Origin: Acytostelium subglobosum LB1
Lineage: Eukaryota; Evosea; Eumycetozoa; Acytosteliales; Acytosteliaceae
Assembly (NCBI RefSeq): GCF_000787575.1
Contig: NW_012236502.1
Span: 310,001-374,000, forward strand
Length of the DNA stretch: 64,000 nt
Reading direction: 5' to 3'
A program made the translations under genes and the position numbers. This document shows, piece by piece, positions 1-11,101 of the stretch. Each line of letters opens with the position of its first letter. Position 1 is the stretch's first letter. Below the pieces are notes generated by a model that did not search any database, was not told the origin of the DNA, and saw only the letters and a program-made list of their open reading frames with translations.

Positions 1-3000
1 CGTGCCGATGTCAACTTTATCCAATCGAGAGCACAGCAGTACAGGACAAACACCACGCGAGACTATGTCCTGCAGCAGACATCACAATATCCCGACATCG
101 AAGAGTCGGACATCACCGAGAGCGAGAGGAAGAGACGAACATTCATTGCCTATGTACTTATTGACGATGCCATCAACTATCGTAATCCAAACCATCTGTT
201 GACCCAACCACAGCTGTCGGTATACATGCTGTACTTCCATCCATTGGCTCGAGCATTCCTGCTGTTCATCTGTTTGATGATACTGTTCCTTGCTTACTTT
301 GAGCATCCAACGACGTTCACATTCCGTCCTTACGTCACAATGTCATTTGAGTTGTTTGGCATTGTTGTGCTGTCCGCAGAGCTCTTGGTCAAGCACTATG
401 TCTATGGCGTGCAGGCCAGACGCAATCCATGGAACTGGCTCAAGACCCTGTTCCTATTCATCAACTATGTGGACATCATAGTCAGCTTCATCCTGTGGGA
501 TGAATGGATAGCCAGTGTACGAGTATCAAGAATATTCAGAATCTACTACATGATTGACTATGATCGATTGACACGTGACGTAGCCGAACAAGTCGGCTAC
601 ACATTCTACTGCATGCTCCCTGTCGGCTTTGCATTCTTCACATACATATTCGCCTCTTCCATCTTCTTCTCTATCCTCCTATCAAATGGAACAACCAATG
701 TGAAAGGATACTATGGTATGTGTCATGGACTCATTCAATCATTCAATCAATCAATCAACTAACTGACTGACTGACTGACGACGGTTCATATTAGACTCAA
801 CATTGGAATCATTCAAGAGTACAATGGTGATGATAACAACGGCCAACTTCCCCGATATTATGTTGCCTGCCTATGCTATCAGCTCATGGTATGCGATACC
901 ATTCATTGGATTCCTTTGCTTTGGATTGTACATTGGTATCAACTTTATGATTGCCTTGGTATACAAGAGTTTCAGAGAGGCTGTACTAAGAGAGACCAAG
1001 AATAACTTTCGTAAGCGTCGCACTGCTCTTTTGGCGGCGTTCATTGTGTTGGACCACGACAAGACAGGCGTGATCAGATTGGATCAGTGGGAGAGCATCT
1101 ACAAACACATCAAGCCCAAGGCCAAAGATGATGAGGCCTCAGCAATCTTTGATCTCATAGATCTGGATGCCAATGGCTTCCTCAACGTGCACGAGTTCTT
1201 TGCAATGTGTGATGTGTTTTTCTTGGAGCGCAAGACCATCAAGCAACTGGCGGCGAAGAAGAAGAAACAGGCCGGCCTCTCGAGCAGTAACATCAGCAGC
1301 AGCAGTCCCGCCACACCTGTGGAGCAAGAGCACCAACAGAACTTCATGGGCAAGATGAAGAACATCGTCTCCAATCGTAATCTCTTCAGCAAATCAAAGG
1401 TTGTCAACGATGATGTACCCGATGATGAGGAGTTTAGCGTGTGTCGAAATCCATACTATGCCGGTGACAATGACTTTGATGAGTTCTCTAGCGAGTACAC
1501 AGACACTCATCAATCAGATGTCACCTCAGAGTACAGTGTGGCCACCCACAACACTGGCAATCATCATTCATCGATGGTCGCTGGAGAGCAACAGCATGAA
1601 GCCATCGACATACCCCCGCTCACGGCATCGGAAGTGTCGACAGAGCCAGCGGATGACTCAATGACCGATGTCAAAAAGGTGATGCCAAAGGACAATGTGG
1701 TCGGTGGGAGAAAGAAGAGATTGCGATACAACCCAGCAGTATTCAAGAGGATCTCCAAGCACTGGAGCTATGAACTGGTGTCATTGGCTCTGACCTACGC
1801 CAACTTGGTCATTATCACATTGGTGTTGACCAAGTACCGCGACATATACAATCCAGTGTGGACACAAGTCGTTGATGCCTTCCTCATTCTAATGTCGGCC
1901 GTTGAGATTGCATTCAAGGTGCTCTCATACTCGACACTCCGCAAGTTCTGGACGATGTTCAACCTGTTGATTATGATGCTGTCATTGGTGGGCAAGATAA
2001 TCTTTGAAGGTGCTCTCGGTCATGGTGGCTCCATCACCATGCTCAAGTGGGCCATGGCCTTTAGATTCATCCGAACACTCAGACTACTTTCCATTGTGCG
2101 TCGGATGAGACACTTTATTCAGTCACTGGCACAGATCATGTTCATTCTGATCAACTTTATATTCATCATCTTCCTGGTGTACTACTTCTACGCCGTGCTT
2201 GGCATTTGGATCTATGGTGGCGTGTTCTATCGAGACAATCCCAAGCTGGCCGGCACAGAATATACTGCGGCCGACTACTTCATCCTGGAGGGATTCACAA
2301 GCTTTGGCTCAGCCATGATCACAATGTTTGCCCTGATGGTGGTCAACAACTGGTTCGTGCTTTTCTATGCCGCTATCAAAGCCACCAATGCCTGGTCAAT
2401 TCTGTACTTTTGTTCATTCTACTTCCTGACGGTGATCTGTGTGCTCAACCTGGTCGTGGCCTTTATGATTGAGGCGGTCAACTTCACCTCCAACTTCTAC
2501 TTTGAGAAGAAGCAGCTAAAACGACAAAAGAAGAGGAGCAGGAGACAGAAAAAGAATGGCAAGAGTAAAAGTACTGGAAGTGGAGGTGGAGGTGGAAGTG
2601 GTGGAGGTGGCGATGACGATGACAATCATGGTGGCGATGACAAGGACAATGGAAAGAGTGACAAATCAAGTGGTGATGGTGGACATCATCCTAATGATGA
2701 TGGTGATAGTGACGACAAGATTGACAAACCAGGACAAAGCAAAGTTGATTCAAAGGTCGACCTTCAGAAGAAGGATACTGACGTACAACAACAACAAGTG
2801 AACAAAGTCAACATGGATGCTATCGCTGACAGTCAAGAGAGCAAGGACGATAGTAAAGATGACAAGGATGATGATGATGATGACAAGACATTGGATGCAA
2901 AGGATAACATCAAGAGTATAATCAACAAGATCATACCACTCACGCCAAAGGATGAGAGACGTGCAAGCATTGGTGGTGAGCGACTACATGACTATCTGAC

Positions 3001-3370
3001 AGAGAAGAAGGATGAGACTGGCGCCAAGGTGGAACAGGACAAGGAGTTGGCATCCGCTGCGCCCTCTGCACTCAAGAAGAAGCTCCTGGAGGGTATCAAG
3101 ATCGAGGGAGTCACTCAGCACTTCTTTGAGGAGAAGTTGTTTGAGAAGGAGTTAGCCGAGCTCAATCAGGAGGATGTTGGTCTCGACGAGTTCATGGAGG
3201 ACATGATCATCGCATCCACCAAGAAGGAATCAGAACTCAAAGAGGATAAGGAACGAGAGAAACGTGAGAAGGAGGAGAAGAAGGAGGAGAAGGAGCGAGA
3301 AAAGGAGGAGAAAAAGGAGGAAAAGGAGCGTGAAAAGGAGGAGAAGAAGGAACGAGAGAAGGAGAGATAA
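1..3370 (+). CDS. Two-pore cation channel (TPC), EF-hand type, 5'-partial
   Basis: The frame is open from base 1, so the 5' end lies outside the window. Exons are 1-715 and 795-3370 (donor GTATGT, acceptor ATTAG), giving about 1,096 visible residues. Two six-helix channel repeats are seen. The first pore carries TTANFPD, close to the TTANxPD of TPC filters, and the second carries VVNNWF. The repeat II voltage sensor is arginine-rich (RFIRTLRLLSIVRRMRHF). Between the repeats lie two EF-hands (DHDKTGVIRLDQ and DLDANGFLNVHE). That arrangement is known from plant TPC1 and is absent from animal TPCs. A C-terminal tail of about 300 residues is low-complexity, Asp/Lys-rich, and ends in EREKEEKK-type repeats that are probably helical. 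TPCs are Ca2+/Na+ channels of vacuoles and endolysosomes. Dual Ca2+/voltage gating is inferred from the plant family. Confidence 0.92.
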
Positions 3371-3548
3371 TAAGTTTATATAGTGTAATAACAATAACTT
3401 TATTACTTGTATATGTGCAGCAATCACTTTTGTTTAAGTGTTTGATTGATTGACGTTCAGGGTGTAACGTTATTGATTCAGGACCTCATCAATCATTTTC
3501 TTTTGCCCTCTCCAATTATTTATTTTAAATGAATTTTATAAAATCCAT

Positions 3549-3746
3549 TCAAGCGAAGGAAACCCAGACCGAGTCACTGATGCTTTTGATCAGTGTGTGT
3601 TGCTGGTGTGAGTGCTCCACGATCATTTGAACAAGGGTCTTCTTTCTCTCGGTGTTGTCAACTACCTTACCTACAATTTCATTGTGTATTGCATATATTC
3701 TGAAAGATATAAATCGACAGCTCTTCTTCTTCTTTAATATCATCAC
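3549..3746 (-). CDS. Possible small protein (65 aa), unrecognised
   Basis: A 65-codon frame in the long gap between the TPC gene and the LARP gene. Its codon use (GAC, AAC, ACC, GAG, CTG, ATC) resembles neighbouring exons, while the flanking DNA is AT-rich and repetitive. The product is basic at the N terminus (KKKK at residues 5-8) and ends in WVSFA. No family was recognised. A CTTTCAG inside the frame could be a splice acceptor, so this may be the last exon of a minus-strand gene or a fragment rather than a complete protein. It is reported because the composition is unusual for the gap. Confidence 0.3.
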   Translation of the reverse strand: MMILKKKKSCRFISFRIYAIHNEIVGKVVDNTERKKTLVQMIVEHSHQQHTLIKSISDSVWVSFA

Positions 3747-4733
3747 TCAATCATTCAGTCATTCAGTCATTCATTCAGTCATTCAACTTGAACAACTAAA
3801 AGACGTCAGATAGATAAGATATATAGGATAGACAGCAGCAGCAGCAGTAGTTATCAGTCAGTGATCAACAGCAACAACAGCAGTTTTTCAGTCAAACACA
3901 TCACCTCTATTCTATTACTCGAGTCATTAGAAATAGGGTGCCTTTGAACAAAGACAACTTCACGTGTCGACATTAATCATTCAGATTCATTTGGTATGAT
4001 CATTAACTTCATTCATCAACATCAACATCAACAACATAATCATCGCCATTATCATTCATCATTGCGCTGAAACTTCATTCAGTCCACACATCAACAACAA
4101 GACAGAGACAACACAAGACCACTCGCTTCGCTACATCTACACACACGACATTCATTAAGATATTTACAACACACAATCCACCACCACCTCATTGACATTC
4201 GACCAGGACTGCCTGTTCACACTCAATGTACACATCATCAAGGTGTACACTACCCCCAACACATTCCTATCTCTCTCTCTTTGTTGTTGCAAACACACAC
4301 ATACACATACACACACACACATACACACACACACACAGACATATTATAAATATACACCTCTTAAACATACCATTACAAACAATTATTTTTATTTGTTGTT
4401 CAATCATCATCTCTTTAAATTTCAACACCTCATCCTTCTCCTCCTCTTCCTCTTTATCTCTACACAACAACAACAGCAGCAGCAGCAGCAACAGCACCAC
4501 AATTGTGAACAGACAGAACAACAATATTATCAATTGTATTATTATTCATTCGATTGTTCTTAGTCCTCCTGCTCCTCTAAAGAGAGAGAAGAACTAACTA
4601 ACACAACAGATTCTTCATCATCATCTTCTTGAAAATAGAGATAAGACGAGTAATTTATTACACTCATTTCATTCATACATACATTCAATACATACATATA
4701 TAAAATATATAGTTGGTTAGTCGATATCAAGAC
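3747..4733. other. Gene-poor stretch, probable leader/promoter of the LARP gene
   Basis: About 1 kb without a supportable gene. It holds short direct repeats (several copies of TCATTCAGT near 3751-3782), CAACA-rich DNA, a CA microsatellite and a run of CAG/CAA triplets near 4466-4496. The start of the LARP coding region lies directly downstream, so much of this may be transcribed 5' leader. No RNA gene was found. Confidence 0.5.
4292..4338. repeat. CA-rich microsatellite
   Basis: Nearly pure (CA)n interrupted by occasional T. Open frames that cross it in two registers give only Thr/His-type repeats and do not look coding. Confidence 0.85.
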
Positions 4734-6809
4734 ATGGACACACAAACTATTCAACCTTCAGGTATGTACCCTCAGGATACATAGATATACAGAGCATCAT
4801 GCCAACAGACGACTGACTCATCATTCTAACGTGTGTATATATAGAGTCTGTAGAGATGACTATTGAGGAGAGGATTAGAAAGCAAGTAGAGTACTACTTG
4901 TCCCGCGACAACCTTTCAAACGACAAATTCCTGCTGGCACAGATGTCACCGGAAATGTATATCCCAATCAGCGTGATTGCAGGCTTCAATGTAGGTTGAG
5001 TGTAGATAGATAGATATCAACCAACAACAACAACTAACAATCATCTCTTTGGACACACAGAAAATCAAGAGCCTCACAACAGATATTGAGCTAATCATTA
5101 AATCAATATCGAATAGCAGCGCACTGATCCTGGACGATGAGAAGAAGCTTGTTCGACCAGCAGTTCAGATGAAGAACCCAAGGAACGTCCTAATACTGAG
5201 GGACATTCCACTGGCCACCACCGAGGAGGAGATCAGAGCCATATTCAACTCTGCCACACAATCGATCACCAACGTCAGATACGACCAAGTTGGCAAGATG
5301 TGGTTCATCACCTTTGACACTGAGGAGAATGCCCTGGTGGCCCACGATATCACTCAGAACAACACCTTCAAGAACGAGCCGATCAAGGCGCGCATCAAGT
5401 CCGAGACATTCGTCAGGTCTGAATCCGCCCAGACCAAGGTGTTCCCAGCAGCAGCAGAGCTCAATGGCGTACCAAACGGTGTGGTCAGCAGAACTCAGTA
5501 CTACTCTGTGCCACCAATCAACCACAACCTCAACCAAAAGTGGACCAGACCTGTTGGCGGATATCCATATGGCGGATGGGACCAGGGTGTGATGGGCGAG
5601 CCGCGACCTTACGATCCAACAAAGTCTGGTGAGCACCGAAAGCCCTACCGTGGACCAAAGGATCAAACATCGCGACCACCAAGACGTGATCACTACAACA
5701 CATCAACACATCATCATCACCATCAACAACAACAATCGATCAACAACAATATTATACCTTTAGCCAATGGAAATAGAGCTGTTATTAGCAACAACAGCAA
5801 CAACAGTAATAGTAATGAGCAGCAACCTCAAAGCAACTCAACCCACTCACCTCCAATTTCACAATCCCCTCCATCAACATCGACGTCAACAACCTCGCCA
5901 CCACACTACAGTAGCAGCGCCAGCGGCTACTCTACCACTGGAGAGCGTCCATATCCACCAAGAAGAACGCATCACACGAAGCCAATCACTCACACGAATG
6001 GAAAGTCCACCACCACCTCGCCACACCACTCAAACGTTGCACCAGCTTCGTTGACAAATGGTGCAGCTGTCACTGCTACACCAACATCACCCACTTCACC
6101 TACGGCTCAGTCACAAGAGTCCACCACCACAACTACGACGAGATCCAAGCCACACCGCGAATCCAAATCAAGAAACAAGCCCAACAACTCTGCCGCTGCG
6201 ACTGGAGGCAAGTCGAGTGGTACTGCTGCAGAGGAAACCTCCAAGCAAGAGGCCGAGCGCGAGAAGCAAAAGGTCCCTCCTGGACCACAACATTTCCCAC
6301 CCCTCGTCAAGGGAGATGAGCAATTGGAGATGAAGAAGAGACAGTGGGGTCCAGCCGCTACCTCGTCACCAGTGGTGGCCGCAGCAAGCCAACCACCTGC
6401 ACCAGTTGTCCAACAACCAGCGTCCCCAGCCTCTCCATCCACCGCATCTCCCAATCCTCAGCAATCCCAGCAAACCTCCCCAGCCACTGGTAAATCATCG
6501 AACAAGAAGCCAGTGTCAACGGGACAGACACAACCGCAGCAGTCCTCTAAGAAACCATCCAATAAGGAGAGCAAGGATAAACCAAAATCAGACAAGCCCA
6601 AGGATTCCCAACCAAAAGAGGATAAGAAGGCAACAACAGGCACCACAGCCACTTCTGCGACTGAGAAAAAGCAACCAACGCTTGCTGATATTATCCAAGG
6701 CCTTGCGCCACCCGTTGCTTCTCCAACGACATCTGCCACCTCCTCTGTCTCCACGCCTACCGTCACCTCCAACACAATACCAACAACTGTGAACCAATCG
6801 CAACAATAA
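4734..6809 (+). CDS. La-related protein, LARP4/4B type
   Basis: Exons 4734-4761, 4845-4990 and 5061-6809 give about 640 residues. The start is the first ATG, and a 28-nt exon carries it. Residues about 14-85 form a La motif (QVEYYLSRDNLSNDKFL, then KSLTTDIELI). Residues about 95-170 form an RRM-like domain (NVLILRDIPLATTEEEI, FITFDTEENA, PIKARIKS). This pairing, including the ILRxIP start of the RRM, is typical of LARP4, which binds poly(A) RNA and poly(A)-binding protein and stabilises mRNA in the cytosol. The rest is a long Ser/Thr/Pro/Gln/Asn-rich disordered region with a more ordered-looking patch, QHFPPLVKG, at about residue 470. The canonical PAM2w site was not identified. Confidence 0.88.
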
Positions 6810-6873
6810 TATTATACCCAACATCATAGCTCAAGTATGGACATCATTATTTTGATTATTGTTATTGCCATTA

Positions 6874-6879
6874 AATAAA
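6874..6879 (+). terminator. Polyadenylation signal AATAAA after the LARP gene
   Basis: AATAAA lies 65 bp after the LARP stop codon, in AT-rich DNA and before the next plus-strand gene. Confidence 0.55.
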
Positions 6880-7015
6880 GATAATTAGGTGTCTAAAATT
6901 TTCAAATATTTTATTGCTTTTTTACCCTTCACACACATTGTGCATTCAAACACAAACAAAGAATTATATCACCAACAGATACTTGACAACAGATAAACCT
7001 CTATTCATAGCAGTA

Positions 7016-8023
7016 ATGTCCACATCGACCACATCAACGGCTTCTACATCAAGCCTAAACAACGTTGCCACGGCTGGCGAAGATGCCTCAGCAGAGAGAA
7101 CAAAAAAGAGAGACCCAGGTCGTATATCAAAGGTGATCAAGTGTGGCGTCGTAGGTGATGGCACAGTGGGCAAGACAACATTGTTGCTCTCCTATATCAC
7201 CCAAGCCTTTATCACAGAGTACACACCGACAGTGTTTGACAACTTCTCGGCGATTGAGCAGGTTGAGGATGGCAAGCTCGTCAATGTCATCCTGTGGGAC
7301 ACTGCTGGTCAGGATGACTATGCTCAGATCAGAACAACCTGTTACACAAACTGCAAATATGATGTCTTTATGCTTTGTTACTCAGTTGTGAATCGCGACT
7401 CATTCGACAATGTTAGGTATAAGGTAAGTGTCACATAGATGCAAGACAAGATTTGTTTATACCATGGTATAACTAACATAACATATTATCAAGTGGCTGC
7501 CTGAGCTAAAGGCCAACTCACCAGGTACACCATTCATCTTGGTAGGAACAAAGACAGATATGAGAGACAATGCCTCACCATCATTGACAGGCTCAACCAA
7601 CACTATATCATTCAAAGAGGTATGTTTCATCAGTGTGACACTTTGTTGCAACACCAGAGAGATCACTCTCAACTGACAAGTCGGTCCACTCGCCAACAGG
7701 GACAAAAGAAGGCAAAGGAGATCAAGGCCAATAACTTTATGGAATGCACTTCAAAAGACCCATCAAGTGTAGCAAAGGTTGTGCTGGAGGCAATCAACAT
7801 CATCGTGGAGAGAGACAGAGTCAAGAGGATAAACAATGAAAAGATATGGAAGAAGGAGGTCAAGAAGGAGGAAAAGGAGGCAAAGGCAGAGCAAAAGGTC
7901 AAGGAAAAGGTTGAGAAGCAGCAAGCAAAGCAGGCAGCATCACCTGCAACACAGAAGCCACTCAAGACACCAAGTCCTCAGAATCAATCACCAGAGAGCT
8001 CCCCCAGACATGATGGCCACTAG
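7016..8023 (+). CDS. Rac/Rho-family GTPase with charged tail and no CAAX box
   Basis: Exons 7016-7423, 7494-7619 and 7700-8023 give 285 residues. The start at 7016 puts an S/T-rich extension of about 35 residues before the G domain; an upstream in-frame ATG at 6914 is less likely. All G motifs are present: GDGTVGKTT, switch [20 protein letters not shown] with the catalytic Gln, TKTD, and a divergent G5, ECTSK in place of ECSAL. The WLPEL segment and the insert region mark it as Rho/Rac rather than Ras or Rab. After about residue 220 comes a Lys/Glu-rich, probably helical tail ending RHDGH. There is no terminal CAAX box, so membrane binding by prenylation is not expected. Rac proteins control actin through GEFs, GAPs and effectors. 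Confidence 0.88.
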
Positions 8024-8187
8024 ACAGAGTTCATCCAATCACAGACACCAACTCACAAGCGATACAACACTACGCATATGATACCAAGCACTTCTCCTAA
8101 CATTTAAATATATTCAGTATCCCCCGACACGACATTAATCGTGTGACAGATTCATATTAACCATTGCCAATGCAATCCACACATGTC

Positions 8188-8193
8188 AATAAA
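8188..8193 (+). terminator. Polyadenylation signal AATAAA after the Rac-like gene
   Basis: AATAAA lies 165 bp after the stop codon, before the FKBP gene promoter. Confidence 0.5.
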
Positions 8194-8405
8194 GACTTTT
8201 GTAATAATAATCATAATTATCATTCAACGATGAAGTACATGTACCAGCGGTCTTGAATATCTTTGACTAACAAAACATCTAAAAATTAAATAAAATATAT
8301 AGATGCGTACTTCACCAACCCAACAACTCTAAAGAACAAACATAGACAGACATTTCATTGTTTGTTGTTTACAAAAGAGAGATTAAAGATAATATACTAA
8401 TAAGC

Positions 8406-9138
8406 ATGCTTAAAGTATCTGCCTTGTTGTTGGTCACCTTGTTGACCATTTCATTTGTTGCCGCACAGGATGTTGAGATCATTAGCTCGGTATGTTGACA
8501 GCACAGTTGGTGTTTACCCACTACACTGTAAGAGTGCTAATATATCGACGTCGTTGAACTATCTATTCTGTGCAGATAATCCCAGGTGGTGAGTGCACAA
8601 CCAGTTCATTGGCAATTGGAGACAAAGCATCTGTTCTCTACGTTGGAAAGCTAGAGGATGGAACTATATTCGATGCCAGTGAGAAGCATGGAGGACAGCC
8701 CTTCGAATTCACTCTTGGTGAAGGAAAGGTCATCCCAGGTATGTATTGACCACTTGTTTGGAGTAAGCGACGCCCTAATGACCATTACTAATCAATCTAT
8801 CAATAGGTTGGGAGAGAGGTGTACAGGGAATGTGCATGGGTGAGAAGAGAGAGATCAGGATCCCATACCAGCTTGCCTATGGCGAGAGCGGTATCCCAAA
8901 TGCCATCCCACCAAAGGCCAACTTGCTCTTTGAAGTCACTGTCGTGTCAATCGAGAAGTTGTCAGAGATTCCATTCATCTACCGTCTGATCCCATCGAGT
9001 CAGAGCATTGGTGCCTTCATCATTGTGACTGTGTTTGTGCTCATCCTCAAGAATGTGCTTCAGAGGTTCCCAACCTCTGATGGTAAGCCAAAGCCAAGAA
9101 CCAAGCCATCCAAGGAGTCAAAGAAGAAAGATAATTAA
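8406..9138 (+). CDS. Secretory-pathway FKBP prolyl isomerase, membrane anchored
   Basis: Exons 8406-8489, 8576-8738 and 8807-9138 give 192 residues. An N-terminal signal peptide ([20 protein letters not shown]) is followed by one FKBP domain at about residues 30-135, with [38 protein letters not shown] and the closing [11 protein letters not shown]...[12 protein letters not shown] hydrophobic segment ([18 protein letters not shown]) follows at about residues 150-167, then a basic tail ending KKDN, which fits a KKXX ER-retrieval signal. The predicted enzyme is a type I ER membrane protein that assists proline isomerisation in nascent secretory proteins, in the manner of mammalian FKBP11. It is convergent with the next gene, 38 bp away. 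Confidence 0.9.
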
Positions 9139-9176
9139 ATGAAAAGCTTAAACATTAATACAAGTTTGTTTCATAG

Positions 9177-9992
9177 TCACTCATTGTCAATAATGACATT
9201 ATTATTAATAGGACTGCCAATGGATGGCAATCGTTGGAATGTCAGTGATGATGCACCCTTGCGAGATAATCGATCACTATTGGATGATCTTCTGCTGTTG
9301 TTACTCCTACGAGTCTTGAACAACATTCTCAGACCTGAGAATATGAGAGAGGCCATTGATAAATACACCAATGTGATCCAAAGAAAGGATATAAACGGCG
9401 GAAGGAAGTCCATTGAGTGCATCTGCATCATCCAATGTATTCGATCCTTTGGAACACCAGCCACATTCCTAAGGAATCGATAGACTGCGCCTGTAGTGGA
9501 CATGTATGCTAGGATGATGAAGAACAAGCCAGATAGACGATGGTGAAGCTCTCTTGGTGATGAAGAGTTGATCAATGCTCGAATATATCGACCTGCTAAA
9601 CTATTTAACAATCTTGTTTTGGTTGCTTGAAGAAATGATTGCTGTTGCTCATCGTGATTCAACAGATGAGACTGTTGTTTGGTGGTCGAGTCAGAGCTAA
9701 TACTGTTATTTGAGTAGTCATTGTTTCCCAAGAATGAGTATGACAACATAGAGTAGCCAAAGTATATGAGCATCAATGACAAGAGCATCAGAAGGGATGT
9801 ATAGACGACTTGACTGTTGTTGAATAGGATGGACATCTGGTGTACAGATAATAGTACTTTGATTGAGTCATGTTGCGATCCACAAATATCTAACAGCTTA
9901 TAAAGGAAGCCTGTTGTTGCAGTGGTAAACAGAGGTACTACAACTATCCATCCAATATATCTGTGTATTGTTCTTTTGTTTAGATAAGACAT
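9177..9992 (-). CDS. PepSY-type transmembrane protein
   Basis: A single exon of 271 residues. About four to six hydrophobic segments fall in two similar halves. Each half starts with a histidine-bearing helix (IHRYIGWIVVVPLFTTATTG at residue 9; LHHRLSGLFFIILAYMSTTG at about 148) and continues with a second histidine helix (LLSVHQMS; WMMQMHSMDF). A paired-His helix duplication of this kind is characteristic of PepSY-associated TM proteins and cytochrome-b-like folds, where the histidines may bind haem. The C-terminal tail is Ser/Arg/Asn-rich. Function is unknown. The assignment rests on motif appearance and not on a search. Confidence 0.6.
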   Translation of the reverse strand: MSYLNKRTIHRYIGWIVVVPLFTTATTGFLYKLLDICGSQHDSIKVLLSVHQMSILFNNSQVVYTSLLMLLSLMLIYFGYSMLSYSFLGNNDYSNNSISSDSTTKQQSHLLNHDEQQQSFLQATKTRLLNSLAGRYIRALINSSSPRELHHRLSGLFFIILAYMSTTGAVYRFLRNVAGVPKDRIHWMMQMHSMDFLPPFISFLWITLVYLSMASLIFSGLRMLFKTRRSNNSRRSSNSDRLSRKGASSLTFQRLPSIGSPINNNVIIDNE

Positions 9993-10163
9993 ATTATTGA
10001 ATAAAGCAAATAACTGGCAGTAAAATGATGATTTTTATTTTTCATTATCCAGATTCGCATTTAACACGTCGCAATAAAATAGTATTTTAGATCAGTCAGT
10101 TAGCTATTGTATTACCATCATTTCCCTTTACACATCAACACAACAAATACATATTATAACAGT

Positions 10164-11082
10164 ATGAGACTATTATCAATATTGATTCTTTTTTCTTTAC
10201 TATCATCATTTGTACTCTTATGCATTGCAGATGATCAAATATCTATATCTACTATTAAACTTTCATTACTATTTATAAATGAGGACGATTCCTCTAATGA
10301 GAAAACATCTGGCTCAACAACCACAGAGCCATCAACAACAGGTAACACCACAACTTCTGGCACATCAACAACAGGTAACACCACAACATCTGGCTCGACA
10401 ACTGGCAACACCACAACATCTGGCTCAACAACCACAGAGCCATCAACAACAGGTAACACCACATCTGGCTCGACAACTGGCAACACCACAACATCTGGCT
10501 CGACAACAACTGGCAACACCACAACATCTGGCTCGATAACAACTGGCAGCACCACAGCATCTGGCTCAACAACCACAGAACCAACAACAGGTAACACCGC
10601 AACATCTGGCTCATCAACAGCTAGCACCACAACGCCAGCATCAACAGCATCAACAGCTTCAACAGCATCTACAGCATCAACAGCATCTACAGCATCAACA
10701 GCTAGTACCACAACGCCAGCATCAACAGCATCAACAGCATCAACAGCTTCAACAGCATCAACAAACCCATCAACAACCAACACAGCAACAACTAACACAA
10801 CAAATGCTACCACAATGGGTAACTCCACAGGAGGCTTTGATCACCAGAGCGAGGAGAACCCGTATGAAAACTCTACCACATGTATGTAAAGAGGTGGACA
10901 ATAGTCAGTCAGTCAGTCTTATTAACATAAACCCCAAAGTCATCAGCATGACCACAGTTGTATATATACTAGGAGCAGCCTGTCTCGTGTTCATAGGCTA
11001 TCTGTTTGGAAGGAGGATGCGTGTTCGACGAGCAGCAGCAAGAAGCGGCGACTATGAGATGCTCAACACAATGAGGGAATAA
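10164..11082 (+). CDS. Mucin-like Thr/Ser-rich single-pass surface protein
   Basis: Exons 10164-10885 and 10947-11082 give 285 residues. The splice (donor GTAAAG at 10886, CAG acceptor) is needed to keep frame into the membrane segment. Residues 1-20 are a signal peptide. The middle is tandem TTGNTTTSGS-type repeats that decay into S-T-A triplets, a likely target for dense O-glycosylation. One TM helix (VVYILGAACLVFIGYLF) is followed by a short basic cytosolic tail holding YEML, a fit to the YxxPhi endocytic sorting signal. I chose the ATG at 10164, which begins the signal peptide, over an in-frame ATG 57 bp upstream. It is likely a cell-surface or lysosomal glycoprotein, and no specific family is recognised. 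Confidence 0.75.
10306..10790 (+). repeat. Internal tandem repeats in the mucin-like gene
   Basis: Imperfect units of 24-33 bp (ACATCTGGCTCAACAAC family) give way downstream to short TCAACAGCA units. Copy number is likely to vary by slippage. All visible units keep the reading frame. Confidence 0.85.
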
Positions 11083-11101
11083 ACTGATATATATTTATTC
11101 T

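Noticed and set aside
4192-4597. Two overlapping open frames of 123 codons
   Set aside because: They cross the CA and CAG repeats, encode only repetitive His/Thr/Gln/Asn stretches, and lie in the probable leader of the LARP gene.
5190-5693. Long frame antisense to the LARP exon
   Set aside because: It is a shadow of the well-supported La/RRM coding exon.
10235-10828. 197-codon antisense frame in the mucin-like gene
   Set aside because: It is the complement of the Thr/Ser repeats, giving Val/Asp repeats with no signal or domain.
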